Shown: positions 6,931-13,054 of the stretch, one piece after another | How the letters are laid out: every line of letters begins with the position of its first letter | How positions within the stretch are numbered: position 1 is the first letter of the stretch | NCBI GenBank assembly: GCA_030605515.1 | Contig: JAUWIE010000113.1 | Span: forward strand, 1 to 13,156 | Reading direction: 5' to 3' | Length of the DNA: 13,156 nucleotides | From: Thermoplasmatota archaeon | Lineage (GTDB): Archaea > Thermoplasmatota > E2 > DHVEG-1 | Notes under the pieces: model-generated | The model's database searches: none | Seen by the model: only the letters and a program-made list of their open reading frames with translations | Told to the model about the DNA's origin: nothing | Made by a program: the position numbers and the translations under genes

Positions 6931-7174
6931 ATATCCTAGGTGGAAGTGGATTGGGATGTCCTGGATGTGGTTTTTTATTTGTTATTGTTAATCTAAGTGG
7001 TGAGGAGTATGAGATGGATGAATTAATTGAATGTAAGTTGGAACTAGATCTACATGTTATAACTCCCCCAAGTTTTTCTGCAACTTTTGGGCTCTTTGTG
7101 TATTTTACCCAAAGTTTTCCCGTGGGTAAAACCTTTATTGACCGGTAGATAAATTCCCTCATCTCAGTCACCAT
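6929..7174 (-). CDS. possible 81-residue protein, unrecognised; antisense frame also open
   Basis: Minus-strand ATG at 7174 opens 81 codons to TAA at 6929, beginning MVTEMREFIYRSIKVLPTGK and ending with a Pro/His-rich tail (HPGHPNPLPPRI). A consensus TATA (TTTATATA, complement of 7221-7228) lies about 50 bases upstream, which puts the predicted transcript start in the palindrome at 7177-7200. The first half reads like a soluble basic protein; the tail does not. The opposite strand is open over 6951-7148 in a frame sharing the same wobble position. By hand count its GC is ordered first > second > third codon position, which favours the plus frame. The true coding strand, if any, is unresolved. 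It may instead be a structured RNA or a decayed element. Confidence 0.25.
   Translation of the reverse strand: MVTEMREFIYRSIKVLPTGKLWVKYTKSPKVAEKLGGVITCRSSSNLHSINSSISYSSPLRLTITNKKPHPGHPNPLPPRI
7103..7132. repeat. two mutually exclusive hairpins sharing one arm
   Basis: GGGTAAAA (7124-7131) pairs perfectly with TTTTACCC (7103-7110). Alternatively GGGTAAAAC (7124-7132) pairs with GTTTTCCC (7114-7121), leaving one bulged T. The two folds cannot coexist, which resembles an attenuator-type switch, though the segment may just be coding sequence. Confidence 0.3.
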
Positions 7175-7176
7175 CT

Positions 7177-7200
7177 TTGCAATGCAATAGCGCATTGCAA
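7177..7200. promoter_or_regulatory. palindromic operator candidate
   Basis: TTGCAATGC (7177-7185) and GCATTGCAA (7192-7200) form a perfect nine-base inverted repeat around AATAGC. TGCAATAG recurs directly at 7183-7190 and 7196-7203. It overlaps the predicted start of minus-strand transcription. A further GCATTGCA at 7242-7249 lies on the other side of the TATA box. The divergent winged-helix protein at 7304 is the natural candidate binder, by inference. Confidence 0.5.
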
Positions 7201-7220
7201 TAGTGAAATACAGTAATTAG

Positions 7221-7228
7221 TATATAAA
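7221..7228 (-). promoter_or_regulatory. strong TATA box between the operator half-sites
   Basis: TATATAAA on the plus strand is TTTATATA on the minus strand, the archaeal box A consensus. Minus-strand transcription would start near 7198, inside the palindrome. The element could also serve the plus strand. Confidence 0.5.
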
Positions 7229-7274
7229 ACTATCGCTTTTTGCATTGCATAACTGATTATCAAAAGAGAAATGC

Positions 7275-7280
7275 ATAAAT
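7275..7280 (+). promoter_or_regulatory. TATA-like box for the winged-helix/PAS regulator
   Basis: ATAAAT centred 27 bases before ATG 7304 fits a leaderless transcript; no ribosome-binding site precedes that ATG. Confidence 0.4.
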
Positions 7281-7303
7281 AGCAATAAATCCATACTTAA
7301 TTA

Positions 7304-7921
7304 ATGGAAAGTTACCAGAAAGAAATTGAGTATATCGGACAATTCCTAAAGGAAAATCCAAAAGGAATGACTGTAACAGACATCTCTAGAAAAATAAAAA
7401 TCAATAGAAACTCAGTAGCCAAATACCTAGACATTATGCGGATCTCAGGATTAGTAGAAATGATCACATTTGGCCCTGCAAAAGTTTTTTTCCCATCACG
7501 AAGAGTTCCTATAAATAATTTATTAAATTTCACATCAGATTATATTTTAATTTTTGATAAAAACTTAACAATAACCTTAATAAATGAAACATTTCTTGAA
7601 TTCTTAAGAATGAAGCGAGAGGGTATAATTGGACAAACCATAGACCATACTAACCTGTCATTTTTCAAAGATAATACTGAGATATCATTAGGCATAAATG
7701 AAGCCCTTGAAGGAAAATGTTATACAAAAGATATATCACTTCATATAGATAAAGAAGATATCTATTTTGGAATAAAAATCATTCCAACCACATTTGAAGA
7801 TGGAAGACATGGAGTAACTCTAATTATAAAAAATAATACTATTAACAAAATAGCTGAAAACGCATTAAGCGAAAGTGAAAAAAACTTCAGAAAACTACTT
7901 GAAAAAATTAGTAAAAATTAA
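7304..7921 (+). CDS. winged-helix/PAS regulator, apparently without an output domain
   Basis: A 205-residue protein. Residues 1-65 form a winged helix (MTVTDISRKIKINRNSVAKY at 22-41 is the helix-turn-helix) ending in the wing region FGPAKVFFPS. Residues about 74-178 look like a PAS sensor (YILIFDKNLTITLINETF near 80-97). Residues 179-205 are a charged helix, NALSESEKNFRKLLEKI, of the kind that normally links one PAS domain to the next or to a histidine kinase. This N-terminal arrangement is familiar from methanogen PAS/histidine kinases, but here a stop and T-run follow, so no kinase domain is present. It may be a stand-alone DNA-binding sensor or a truncated kinase. It is divergent from the 6929-7174 ORF across an operator-like region. 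Confidence 0.8.
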   Translation: MESYQKEIEYIGQFLKENPKGMTVTDISRKIKINRNSVAKYLDIMRISGLVEMITFGPAKVFFPSRRVPINNLLNFTSDYILIFDKNLTITLINETFLEFLRMKREGIIGQTIDHTNLSFFKDNTEISLGINEALEGKCYTKDISLHIDKEDIYFGIKIIPTTFEDGRHGVTLIIKNNTINKIAENALSESEKNFRKLLEKISKN

Positions 7922-7922
7922 A

Positions 7923-7931
7923 TTTTTTTTT
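7923..7931 (+). terminator. poly-T terminator of the winged-helix/PAS gene
   Basis: A run of nine T begins two bases after the stop codon at 7919-7921, typical of archaeal U-tract termination. It overlaps the end of the convergent membrane-protein gene. Confidence 0.55.
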
Positions 7932-8202
7932 AGGTACCAAAACCAGATAATAGACGAATTGTAACTAGTACAGTTAATGTTAGAATTGCATTTGTTTTTA
8001 GATCAAACACATCAACCCATTTTAACAGACTCATAAGTACAACAGAAATTACAAATACCGCAAATAATTGTAGAATTATCCGCCCATAGGCAAATAATAG
8101 ATTATCATCAATTAATGCAAATGAATCTTGAACTATTCCCCAGCCCAGGGCAAAACATGCTAACAATCCAACTGTTAATTCTGCTTTTATAAGCCGGTTC
8201 AT
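7930..8202 (-). CDS. small three-helix membrane protein, unrecognised
   Basis: A 90-residue hydrophobic protein with three likely transmembrane helices, about 9-28, 37-59 and 70-86. It has a basic N-terminus (MNRLIK) and short charged loops (DD at 32-33, KWVDVFDLK at 61-69). No enzyme motif is visible and I do not recognise the family. A good TATA box on this strand (TTTATAAA, 8226-8233) is centred 27 bases before the ATG, so a leaderless transcript is likely and supports this as a real gene. It is convergent with the winged-helix/PAS gene, with eight bases between the stops, and divergent from the four-helix protein at 8317. Confidence 0.65.
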   Translation of the reverse strand: MNRLIKAELTVGLLACFALGWGIVQDSFALIDDNLLFAYGRIILQLFAVFVISVVLMSLLKWVDVFDLKTNAILTLTVLVTIRLLSGFGT

Positions 8203-8225
8203 ACTATTTTGTCAGCAATTTTCTC

Positions 8226-8233
8226 TTTATAAA
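8226..8233 (-). promoter_or_regulatory. TATA box for the three-helix membrane protein
   Basis: TTTATAAA is centred 27 bases upstream of ATG 8202, the distance expected for a leaderless archaeal transcript. Confidence 0.55.
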
Positions 8234-8267
8234 GGTTTTTAATTTATATACAGAAGAAATACAAGAA

Positions 8268-8277
8268 AAATATATAT
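8268..8277 (+). promoter_or_regulatory. TATA box for the four-helix membrane protein
   Basis: An AATATATATT stretch lies about 45 bases before ATG 8317. The predicted start near 8297 leaves a roughly 20-base leader containing GGGAG (8305-8309). Confidence 0.4.
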
Positions 8278-8316
8278 TACATCATTATATTATGTTTTGT
8301 ATATGGGAGTTAAAAT

Positions 8317-8916
8317 ATGAAAGATATTAAGGATATACCTAACGGATTAATAATCATCATGTTTTTCACTTTTGTGTTTGTAGCATACTATTTTTATCTA
8401 TTAATAACACAAGGACCATTTGATGTTCTATTTTCCACATCAATTATGTCATCACTTATGTGGATTGATGTGATACTTACAATTATTTTATTATTTGCAA
8501 TTTCTTATGGTTTCTTGAATGCGAAAAACCGGTCGAGACTGTTTACAATTTTTTATTTTTCTTGGTCTGCATTTTGGGATATAGTAATGATTTCTGCTAG
8601 GCATGAGGTTATCATTAGATACTTACTTTTTGTTGTATACGTTGTAATCATCATGTACCTATTGATGTCACATGTGAAAGCATACTTTGGGGATATAGAT
8701 ACTTCTCTATCAATTCGTAAAGAAGAAACCCCCTATAAATATGGAGAATATAAGCTATATACAAAGGATGTAAAACTGAGAAGTGGTAAGACTCAAACGA
8801 TTTATTTTTTCAGCAAAAGAACGTTAGATTCTGGTAGACCATGTAAAAAACCTGATCATCTCGTTGTAGGTATCAATACAAAAACAGGGATGCCCTATTT
8901 AAAAAAGAAACATTGA
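8317..8916 (+). CDS. four-helix membrane protein with a conserved soluble C-terminal module
   Basis: A 199-residue protein. Four transmembrane helices are likely at about 10-31, 47-67, 73-93 and 98-118. A charged linker and a C-terminal soluble module at about 145-198 follow. The module has the pattern YTKDVKLRSGKTQTIYFF (148-165), SKR (166-168), GRPC (173-176) and a closing GINTKTGMPYLKKK (185-198). From memory, it resembles short archaeal hypothetical proteins that exist on their own and end in a similar GxPYLKKK sequence; function unknown. GGGAG (8305-8309) lies seven bases before ATG 8317. Nothing in it suggests an enzyme. The tail probably faces the cytoplasm, but topology is inferred only. 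Confidence 0.75.
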   Translation: MKDIKDIPNGLIIIMFFTFVFVAYYFYLLITQGPFDVLFSTSIMSSLMWIDVILTIILLFAISYGFLNAKNRSRLFTIFYFSWSAFWDIVMISARHEVIIRYLLFVVYVVIIMYLLMSHVKAYFGDIDTSLSIRKEETPYKYGEYKLYTKDVKLRSGKTQTIYFFSKRTLDSGRPCKKPDHLVVGINTKTGMPYLKKKH

Positions 8917-8947
8917 AAAAATCTCTATAAATGAACTTATATGTGAT

Positions 8948-9409
8948 TTAGAACTGAAAGTTTTTATCAAATAGATTAATTCGAATAAAAGCTCTAACAT
9001 TTTCCATATCTGAATCCAGATAGACTGCCCCAATTAACGCTTCAAGAGTATTGGCTAAATTTGAAGAATTTTTTGCCCCGTTTTGTTTCTTCTCTCCTTT
9101 CCCAAGTAATATAAAATCACCAATATCTAGTTCTCTAGCTTTTTTTGCAAGGAAAGTATTATTGACAAATATTGCTCGTCTTCTGGTGAGCTCCCCTTCT
9201 GAAAAATAATTATTACTATTATATAGCTGCTCAGCTACGATAAAACCAAGAATACTATCACCAAGTAGCTCCAAACGTTCATTATACTCGATTGGAGCTT
9301 GAGCTTCAAAAGCATATGTTTTATGAGTTATTGCATTCTTTAACAGATCAATATCTTTGAATTCATAGTTTATTCTTTTCTCTAGTTCTTTGAGTTTATT
9401 CTCTGTCAT
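8948..9409 (-). CDS. rnc: RNase III, catalytic domain only
   Basis: A 153-residue protein that is essentially just the RNase III endonuclease domain for double-stranded RNA. The signature NERLELLGDSILG lies at 43-55, supplying Glu44, Glu47 and Asp51. Glu71 follows in SEGELTRRRA, and the last motif SNLANTLEALIGAVYLD lies at 116-132. The Asp usual in that last motif (D114 of the E. coli enzyme) is Asn120 here, while the essential Glu (E117) is kept as Glu123. No double-stranded-RNA-binding domain follows, unlike the roughly 220-residue bacterial enzyme. RNase III is uncommon in archaea. The gene starts 36 bases after the radical SAM stop on the same strand, so the two are probably co-transcribed. 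Family call is secure; activity is likely but unproven. Confidence 0.9.
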   Translation of the reverse strand: MTENKLKELEKRINYEFKDIDLLKNAITHKTYAFEAQAPIEYNERLELLGDSILGFIVAEQLYNSNNYFSEGELTRRRAIFVNNTFLAKKARELDIGDFILLGKGEKKQNGAKNSSNLANTLEALIGAVYLDSDMENVRAFIRINLFDKNFQF

Positions 9410-9445
9410 ATTGGACCCTGTATATTGTCATCCCATTTTAATTTA

Positions 9446-11164
9446 TCACTCAATAATTGATATATATTTTAATATTTTTTCTCCAACAAGAGGATCATCA
9501 ATAGATTTGACTAGTTGCTCCTTGTTTTTAAATGGTCGATTTGCAAGTATCCTAATAGCTCTTCGTTTACCGATATCCGGTAAAGCCTCGATTGTCTCTC
9601 TAGAGGCATGATTAATATCAAGTGGGAATGGAACTGCGGTTACAGATCTATATCCATAATCAATAATTTTTACATCTAAAAAACTGTGTAGTTGAAGACG
9701 ACCTGGAACGCCTATTAATAATGGGTAGCTACCAAGTTGCCTGCTAAATGTGACTTTTCCTTTATTTTTTTCGGTATAAACACTTTTTAAAATAGTGCCT
9801 GCTGGAAGTATATTTTTAAGCATAGGTCTTTCGATGTTCTCCCGTACTTGTCTTTTAAATCGTTGAAAATCACGTTTATGTTTTAAAACAATTTTATTTC
9901 CAGTTTTAAACATCTTTGTATCTGGAATGGGCATGACTTGACGGAGATTAATCCTTCTAATAAGTAACCCATCATCAAGAATTTTCTTTAGAAATTCATA
10001 ATTTATTTTAAATGTATTTTTTGTTTCACCTTCAAGCCCAAAAACAAAATTCAGACCAGGTAACAGCTCAGGCATCCCATTATTACCACGATTTTTACCG
10101 ACATCGTTTAATAGTTTTATTGCACTTAGAACTTCCTCAGATGATGCTTTGAGATTATTTTTTAATATCACCTGAGGATCAACACTTTCTACTCCAAAAG
10201 CGGCTACATCACCAGGAGTATGATACTTTATAATTGTTTTAGCTATTTTTTTACATTCATCTGGAAAACGCGCGAGAATACCTGGGTTTGCATTGTCAAT
10301 ATGAAGTGTTTTCAGATCAGGGGCAACAATGCGGATACCTTTGAATAGTTTTTCTAAAGCATCTGCGTTAGGTTGTGGAAACTCTGTTTTTCCTGCGTTT
10401 TTTGCCATATATGAAAAAATACAGGGTTGATTGCCTATACGGAAATGTTTAACACCTGTATCATACAATGCCTTAACTTCAGCTATTATGCTTTCAATGG
10501 ATCGAAAATCAGGAAGTCCCTTACTAGGCTCGCTACAGAAAGAACACCCGCCAACAATGCTTCTTGAGCAACCGCGATATGTCTCAATTTCACATATTAG
10601 ATAATCCGGGTAGAAAGGATGTTGATTGACAATATTTGAACCGTTCACTGCATAATCCTTGATTGCATTAGCATCCATCCGACATTGAGAGGAATTAGTT
10701 TTTTCAACATCAAACTTATTTGTTAATAATTCATAGATAACAACTTCCCCATCGCCTTTTACAATTATATCAAAAACATCTTCAACAATTTTTATTTCTC
10801 TTGTTTTTTTACCACCTGATAAACCAAAACCATAACGAGCAGCAGGACCACATAAAACCTTAAAAGGCTTGGATAATCCTTTAAGAAAAAATATAATTTC
10901 ATTAGGACTTGCTGGAAAACCTGAGAGATATCTGCCTGGAACAGACATTCCAGCAATAACAACAATCAAATTGGATTTTGATAAAACATCTAACAAGGAG
11001 TTGTCATTTCTAATCTGATCAATAGTAACATAAAAAACCTGTGAATTTTTATCAAAATTCCATATTGCACCAGCAATATATCGAGGATATGGGCTAATAT
11101 AAGGTGGGACTCCAAGGCATGTAGGTTCATCAATATATCCGTCAAGTATTGTAACTCTAAACAT
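9446..11164 (-). CDS. radical SAM protein with C-terminal helix-hairpin-helix (COG1031-like)
   Basis: A 572-residue protein. Residues 1-150 form a B12-binding-like alpha/beta N-terminal region with CGPAARYGFG at 105-114 and KGDGE at 136-140. The radical SAM cluster motif is at 199-210, GCSRSIVGGCSFC, giving Cys199, Cys207 and Cys210 (CX7CX2C, a longer first spacer than the usual CX3CX2C). A TIM-barrel region follows to about 440, then a beta-rich TRAM-like segment (about 446-515) and a helix-hairpin-helix (DINHASRETIEALPDIGKRR, 516-535). The layout matches archaeal COG1031, whose reaction is unknown; nucleic-acid binding by the C-terminal part is inferred. A TATA-like box (11198-11205) precedes it. 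RNase III follows closely downstream. Confidence 0.9.
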   Translation of the reverse strand: MFRVTILDGYIDEPTCLGVPPYISPYPRYIAGAIWNFDKNSQVFYVTIDQIRNDNSLLDVLSKSNLIVVIAGMSVPGRYLSGFPASPNEIIFFLKGLSKPFKVLCGPAARYGFGLSGGKKTREIKIVEDVFDIIVKGDGEVVIYELLTNKFDVEKTNSSQCRMDANAIKDYAVNGSNIVNQHPFYPDYLICEIETYRGCSRSIVGGCSFCSEPSKGLPDFRSIESIIAEVKALYDTGVKHFRIGNQPCIFSYMAKNAGKTEFPQPNADALEKLFKGIRIVAPDLKTLHIDNANPGILARFPDECKKIAKTIIKYHTPGDVAAFGVESVDPQVILKNNLKASSEEVLSAIKLLNDVGKNRGNNGMPELLPGLNFVFGLEGETKNTFKINYEFLKKILDDGLLIRRINLRQVMPIPDTKMFKTGNKIVLKHKRDFQRFKRQVRENIERPMLKNILPAGTILKSVYTEKNKGKVTFSRQLGSYPLLIGVPGRLQLHSFLDVKIIDYGYRSVTAVPFPLDINHASRETIEALPDIGKRRAIRILANRPFKNKEQLVKSIDDPLVGEKILKYISIIE

Positions 11165-11197
11165 TATTTTTCAGCATTAATCTAATAAAGTAATATC

Positions 11198-11205
11198 TAT
11201 AAAAA
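11198..11205 (-). promoter_or_regulatory. TATA-like box for the radical SAM/RNase III unit
   Basis: TTTTTATA on the minus strand is centred about 37 bases before ATG 11164, consistent with a short leader. It suggests that the radical SAM gene heads its own transcript. Confidence 0.4.
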
Positions 11206-11244
11206 CCTGTTTTAAAATTATAAAAATGGAGAAGTTATCAATTA

Positions 11245-11334
11245 TTACAAAAGATCATCTAGAATTATCTCAGCTGCCCTTCTAGTAGTGTTCCCAGAAT
11301 CAGAAGCCTTGAATATTCCCTCTATACTTAACAT
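11245..11334 (-). CDS. possible 29-residue ORF or gene remnant
   Basis: Minus-strand ATG at 11334 opens 29 codons to TAA at 11245: MLSIEGIFKASDSGNTTRRA followed by AEIILDDLL. The composition is protein-like, with an amphipathic helical C-terminus of the kind seen at the ends of some sugar-nucleotide enzymes, but this is only a faint resemblance. It starts 17 bases after the HAD phosphatase stop, with no ribosome-binding site and an in-frame stop four codons before the ATG. It may be a small co-transcribed gene, a remnant of a larger one, or chance. Confidence 0.25.
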   Translation of the reverse strand: MLSIEGIFKASDSGNTTRRAAEIILDDLL

Positions 11335-11351
11335 TATTTGAAGATATTAAT

Positions 11352-11951
11352 TTAATATTCTATAATTTCAGCTAATTCAGATAAACCTTTAATTGAATAA
11401 TCCGCATCAATATTTAATCCAATAACAATACAACCAGCAGCTTTCCCTGCCTTTACATCACTATCAGTATCTCCAACAACAATAACATTCTCTGTTTTAA
11501 CATTTAAAAGATTACATGCATGAAAAATTATATCTGGATAAGGTTTTGCTTTTAATACCTCATCACTTGTAGCAACTATGTCAAAGCATCTTTTTATATT
11601 AAATTTTTTCAGAATTTGAATTGCATTATCTTTCGGAGTGTTTGTAATTACACCTTTTTTATATCCTGCTAATTTCTCTAATATAGACTTTGTCTCAGGA
11701 TAAATCTTAATCTTATCTAAATGATCACCGTAGACTTTATTACAAAATGTTCCTATTTTATGATCTAAACCCATCCTCTCAAGGTTATCATAGAGATCAT
11801 GACCCCAATATTTCTCAATGAACTCCTCCCGGGGTATCTCTTTTTGATTATAAGCCTTCAAAGCAATGTTTAAGGAAGGCCACCATGAATCAAGTGAGTC
11901 AACGAGTACACCATCCATATCAAATAGAATCGCACTTGGTTTAAGTTTCAT
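11352..11951 (-). CDS. HAD-superfamily phosphatase (phosphoglycolate phosphatase-like)
   Basis: A 199-residue HAD hydrolase with all four motifs. Motif I is FDMDGVLVDS (10-19; nucleophile Asp11, acid Asp13), motif II is GVITNTP (100-106; Thr103), motif III is KAKPYPD (134-140; Lys136), and motif IV is VVGDTDSDVKAG (158-169; Asp161 and Asp165). An alpha-helical cap lies between motifs I and II (about 18-85). Length and motifs fit the phosphoglycolate phosphatase/beta-phosphoglucomutase-like subgroup, but the substrate cannot be assigned. ATG 11951 gives the normal N-terminus just before motif I. It is divergent from yjbQ, with 108 bases between the starts. Confidence 0.9.
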   Translation of the reverse strand: MKLKPSAILFDMDGVLVDSLDSWWPSLNIALKAYNQKEIPREEFIEKYWGHDLYDNLERMGLDHKIGTFCNKVYGDHLDKIKIYPETKSILEKLAGYKKGVITNTPKDNAIQILKKFNIKRCFDIVATSDEVLKAKPYPDIIFHACNLLNVKTENVIVVGDTDSDVKAGKAAGCIVIGLNIDADYSIKGLSELAEIIEY

Positions 11952-12059
11952 AGATAAAACCTAGCAGGTCCGAATATTACAATGATACAAAAACATTTCC
12001 TAGAAAAACGTGGAAGATGTTTTAAATAATATAATAATAACTCCTTTTTGTTGATTTCA

Positions 12060-12455
12060 ATGAGGGAGCTAAAAATTGTTTCTAATAAAAGAAATGAAAT
12101 GATTGATATCACAAGTGATATCCAGAAGATAATAGATGAAGAAAAAATTCAAAAAGGAAATGTCATAATTTACGTTCCTCATACAACTGCGGGTTTAACA
12201 ATAAATGAAGGAGCTGATCCTAGTGTACAACGAGATATTATTGAAACGTTAAAAAGAATTATCCCTGAAAATGGTAATTATCATCATATGGAGGGAAACA
12301 GCGATGCTCATATTAAAGCAAGCTTGTTTGGTTCTTCTGAAACCGTTTTAATACAAAATAATAGACTTGTTCTTGGAACATGGCAACATATATTCTTCTA
12401 TGAAGGAGACGGACCAAGAAACCGGAAAGTGTATATTGATTTAGTACATCATTGA
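12060..12455 (+). CDS. yjbQ: YjbQ/UPF0047 family protein
   Basis: A 131-residue single-domain protein of the UPF0047 (YjbQ) family, usually 130-140 residues. The family signature is intact: VPHTTAGLTINEGADPSVQ (39-57), YHHMEGNSDAHIKASLFG (74-91) and LGTWQHIFFYEGDGPRNRKV (105-124). The conserved His and Asp residues resemble a metal or phosphate site. Some members show weak thiamine-phosphate-synthase activity, but the physiological role is unclear. The frame extends upstream to TTG 12048 (four more residues). ATG 12060 is chosen because the family starts MRELKI-like, and a TTTAAATA box (12021-12028) lies about 35 bases before it. The esterase follows after 17 bases, so the two likely form an operon. 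Confidence 0.93.
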   Translation: MRELKIVSNKRNEMIDITSDIQKIIDEEKIQKGNVIIYVPHTTAGLTINEGADPSVQRDIIETLKRIIPENGNYHHMEGNSDAHIKASLFGSSETVLIQNNRLVLGTWQHIFFYEGDGPRNRKVYIDLVHH

Positions 12456-12472
12456 GAAATAGGTGAGAAATC

Positions 12473-13030
12473 ATGCTATATTATATCCATGGCTATCTGT
12501 CAAATCCTAATAGCACTAAGGGAACACTATTTAATGAAAAACTTGATGCTAAAGCAATATGTTATCGCAGCTGTGAACCCGAGGATCTTGTGATTGCTGA
12601 TTGTCTCAAACAAATCAATAATGAAATAATTAATGATAAAAACGTAATTTTAATTGGGTCTTCATTAGGTGGTTTTCTAGCAGCAGTTACTGCTCTTAAT
12701 AGTCTTAATGTTAAAAAATTAATATTACTCAACCCTGCAGTGATTTTACCATCAGAAGATATAAGCAAACTACAAGGTGTCCCAAAAAGAATATTAAATG
12801 AGATGAAAAACAATAATCTTTTTGAAAAAAAGATAGAAGCTGAGATCGCTATTATAATGGGAACAGAAGATGATGTGATCCCTTCATATTGGATTTTTGA
12901 ATTTGCAAAAAAACAAGAAGCAACTATAAGGTTTTTACATGACGATCATAGTTTTACACAAAATATTAGCAAACTCCCTGATATCATTACTAATATTATA
13001 AATTTTGATACAAAAAACATTAATCATTGA
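12473..13030 (+). CDS. YqiA/YcfP-type alpha/beta-hydrolase (putative esterase)
   Basis: A 185-residue small alpha/beta-hydrolase of the YqiA-like esterase family. It starts directly with the oxyanion segment YIHGYLSNPNSTKG (4-17). The nucleophile elbow is IGSSLGGF (61-68) with Ser64, the acid lies in GTEDDVIP (130-137; Asp133 or Asp134), and the catalytic His is His159 in DDHSF. This is the typical short form with almost no lid. Natural substrates of the family are unknown. ATG 12473 has a ribosome-binding site, GGTGAG (12462-12467), five bases upstream. It lies 17 bases after yjbQ, consistent with co-transcription. Confidence 0.88.
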   Translation: MLYYIHGYLSNPNSTKGTLFNEKLDAKAICYRSCEPEDLVIADCLKQINNEIINDKNVILIGSSLGGFLAAVTALNSLNVKKLILLNPAVILPSEDISKLQGVPKRILNEMKNNNLFEKKIEAEIAIIMGTEDDVIPSYWIFEFAKKQEATIRFLHDDHSFTQNISKLPDIITNIINFDTKNINH

Positions 13031-13054
13031 AACACATTCCCCGTGTGATCTACA

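Larger units (their letters stand above)
6797..7303. other. 507-base region of overlapping antisense ORFs, inverted repeats and divergent promoters
   Basis: No assigned gene. From left to right it holds: the nitrilase promoter (about 6797-6860); a long imperfect stem (6868-6877 with 6921-6930) enclosing a second small stem; a stretch around 6919-7174 that looks less AT-rich than its surroundings and is open on both strands; a switchable hairpin (7103-7132); a palindromic array (7177-7203); a strong TATA box (7221-7228); a further half-site (7242-7249); and the regulator promoter (7275-7280). It lies between the nitrilase and the divergent winged-helix/PAS regulator, so a regulated small gene or RNA is a reasonable reading. 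Confidence 0.5.

Noticed and set aside
6896..6991. 31-codon Trp-rich ORF beginning MERWNAYLRY
   Set aside because: Very short, odd composition and overlapped by other open frames; no support beyond an ATG.
7312..7533. Minus-strand ORF of 73 codons
   Set aside because: Lies wholly opposite the winged-helix domain of the regulator, whose domain signature is clear.
9390..9611. Plus-strand ORF of 73 codons
   Set aside because: Opposite the radical SAM C-terminus and the RNase III start; no independent support.
12562..12813. Minus-strand ORF of 83 codons
   Set aside because: Opposite the esterase, whose catalytic motifs are intact.
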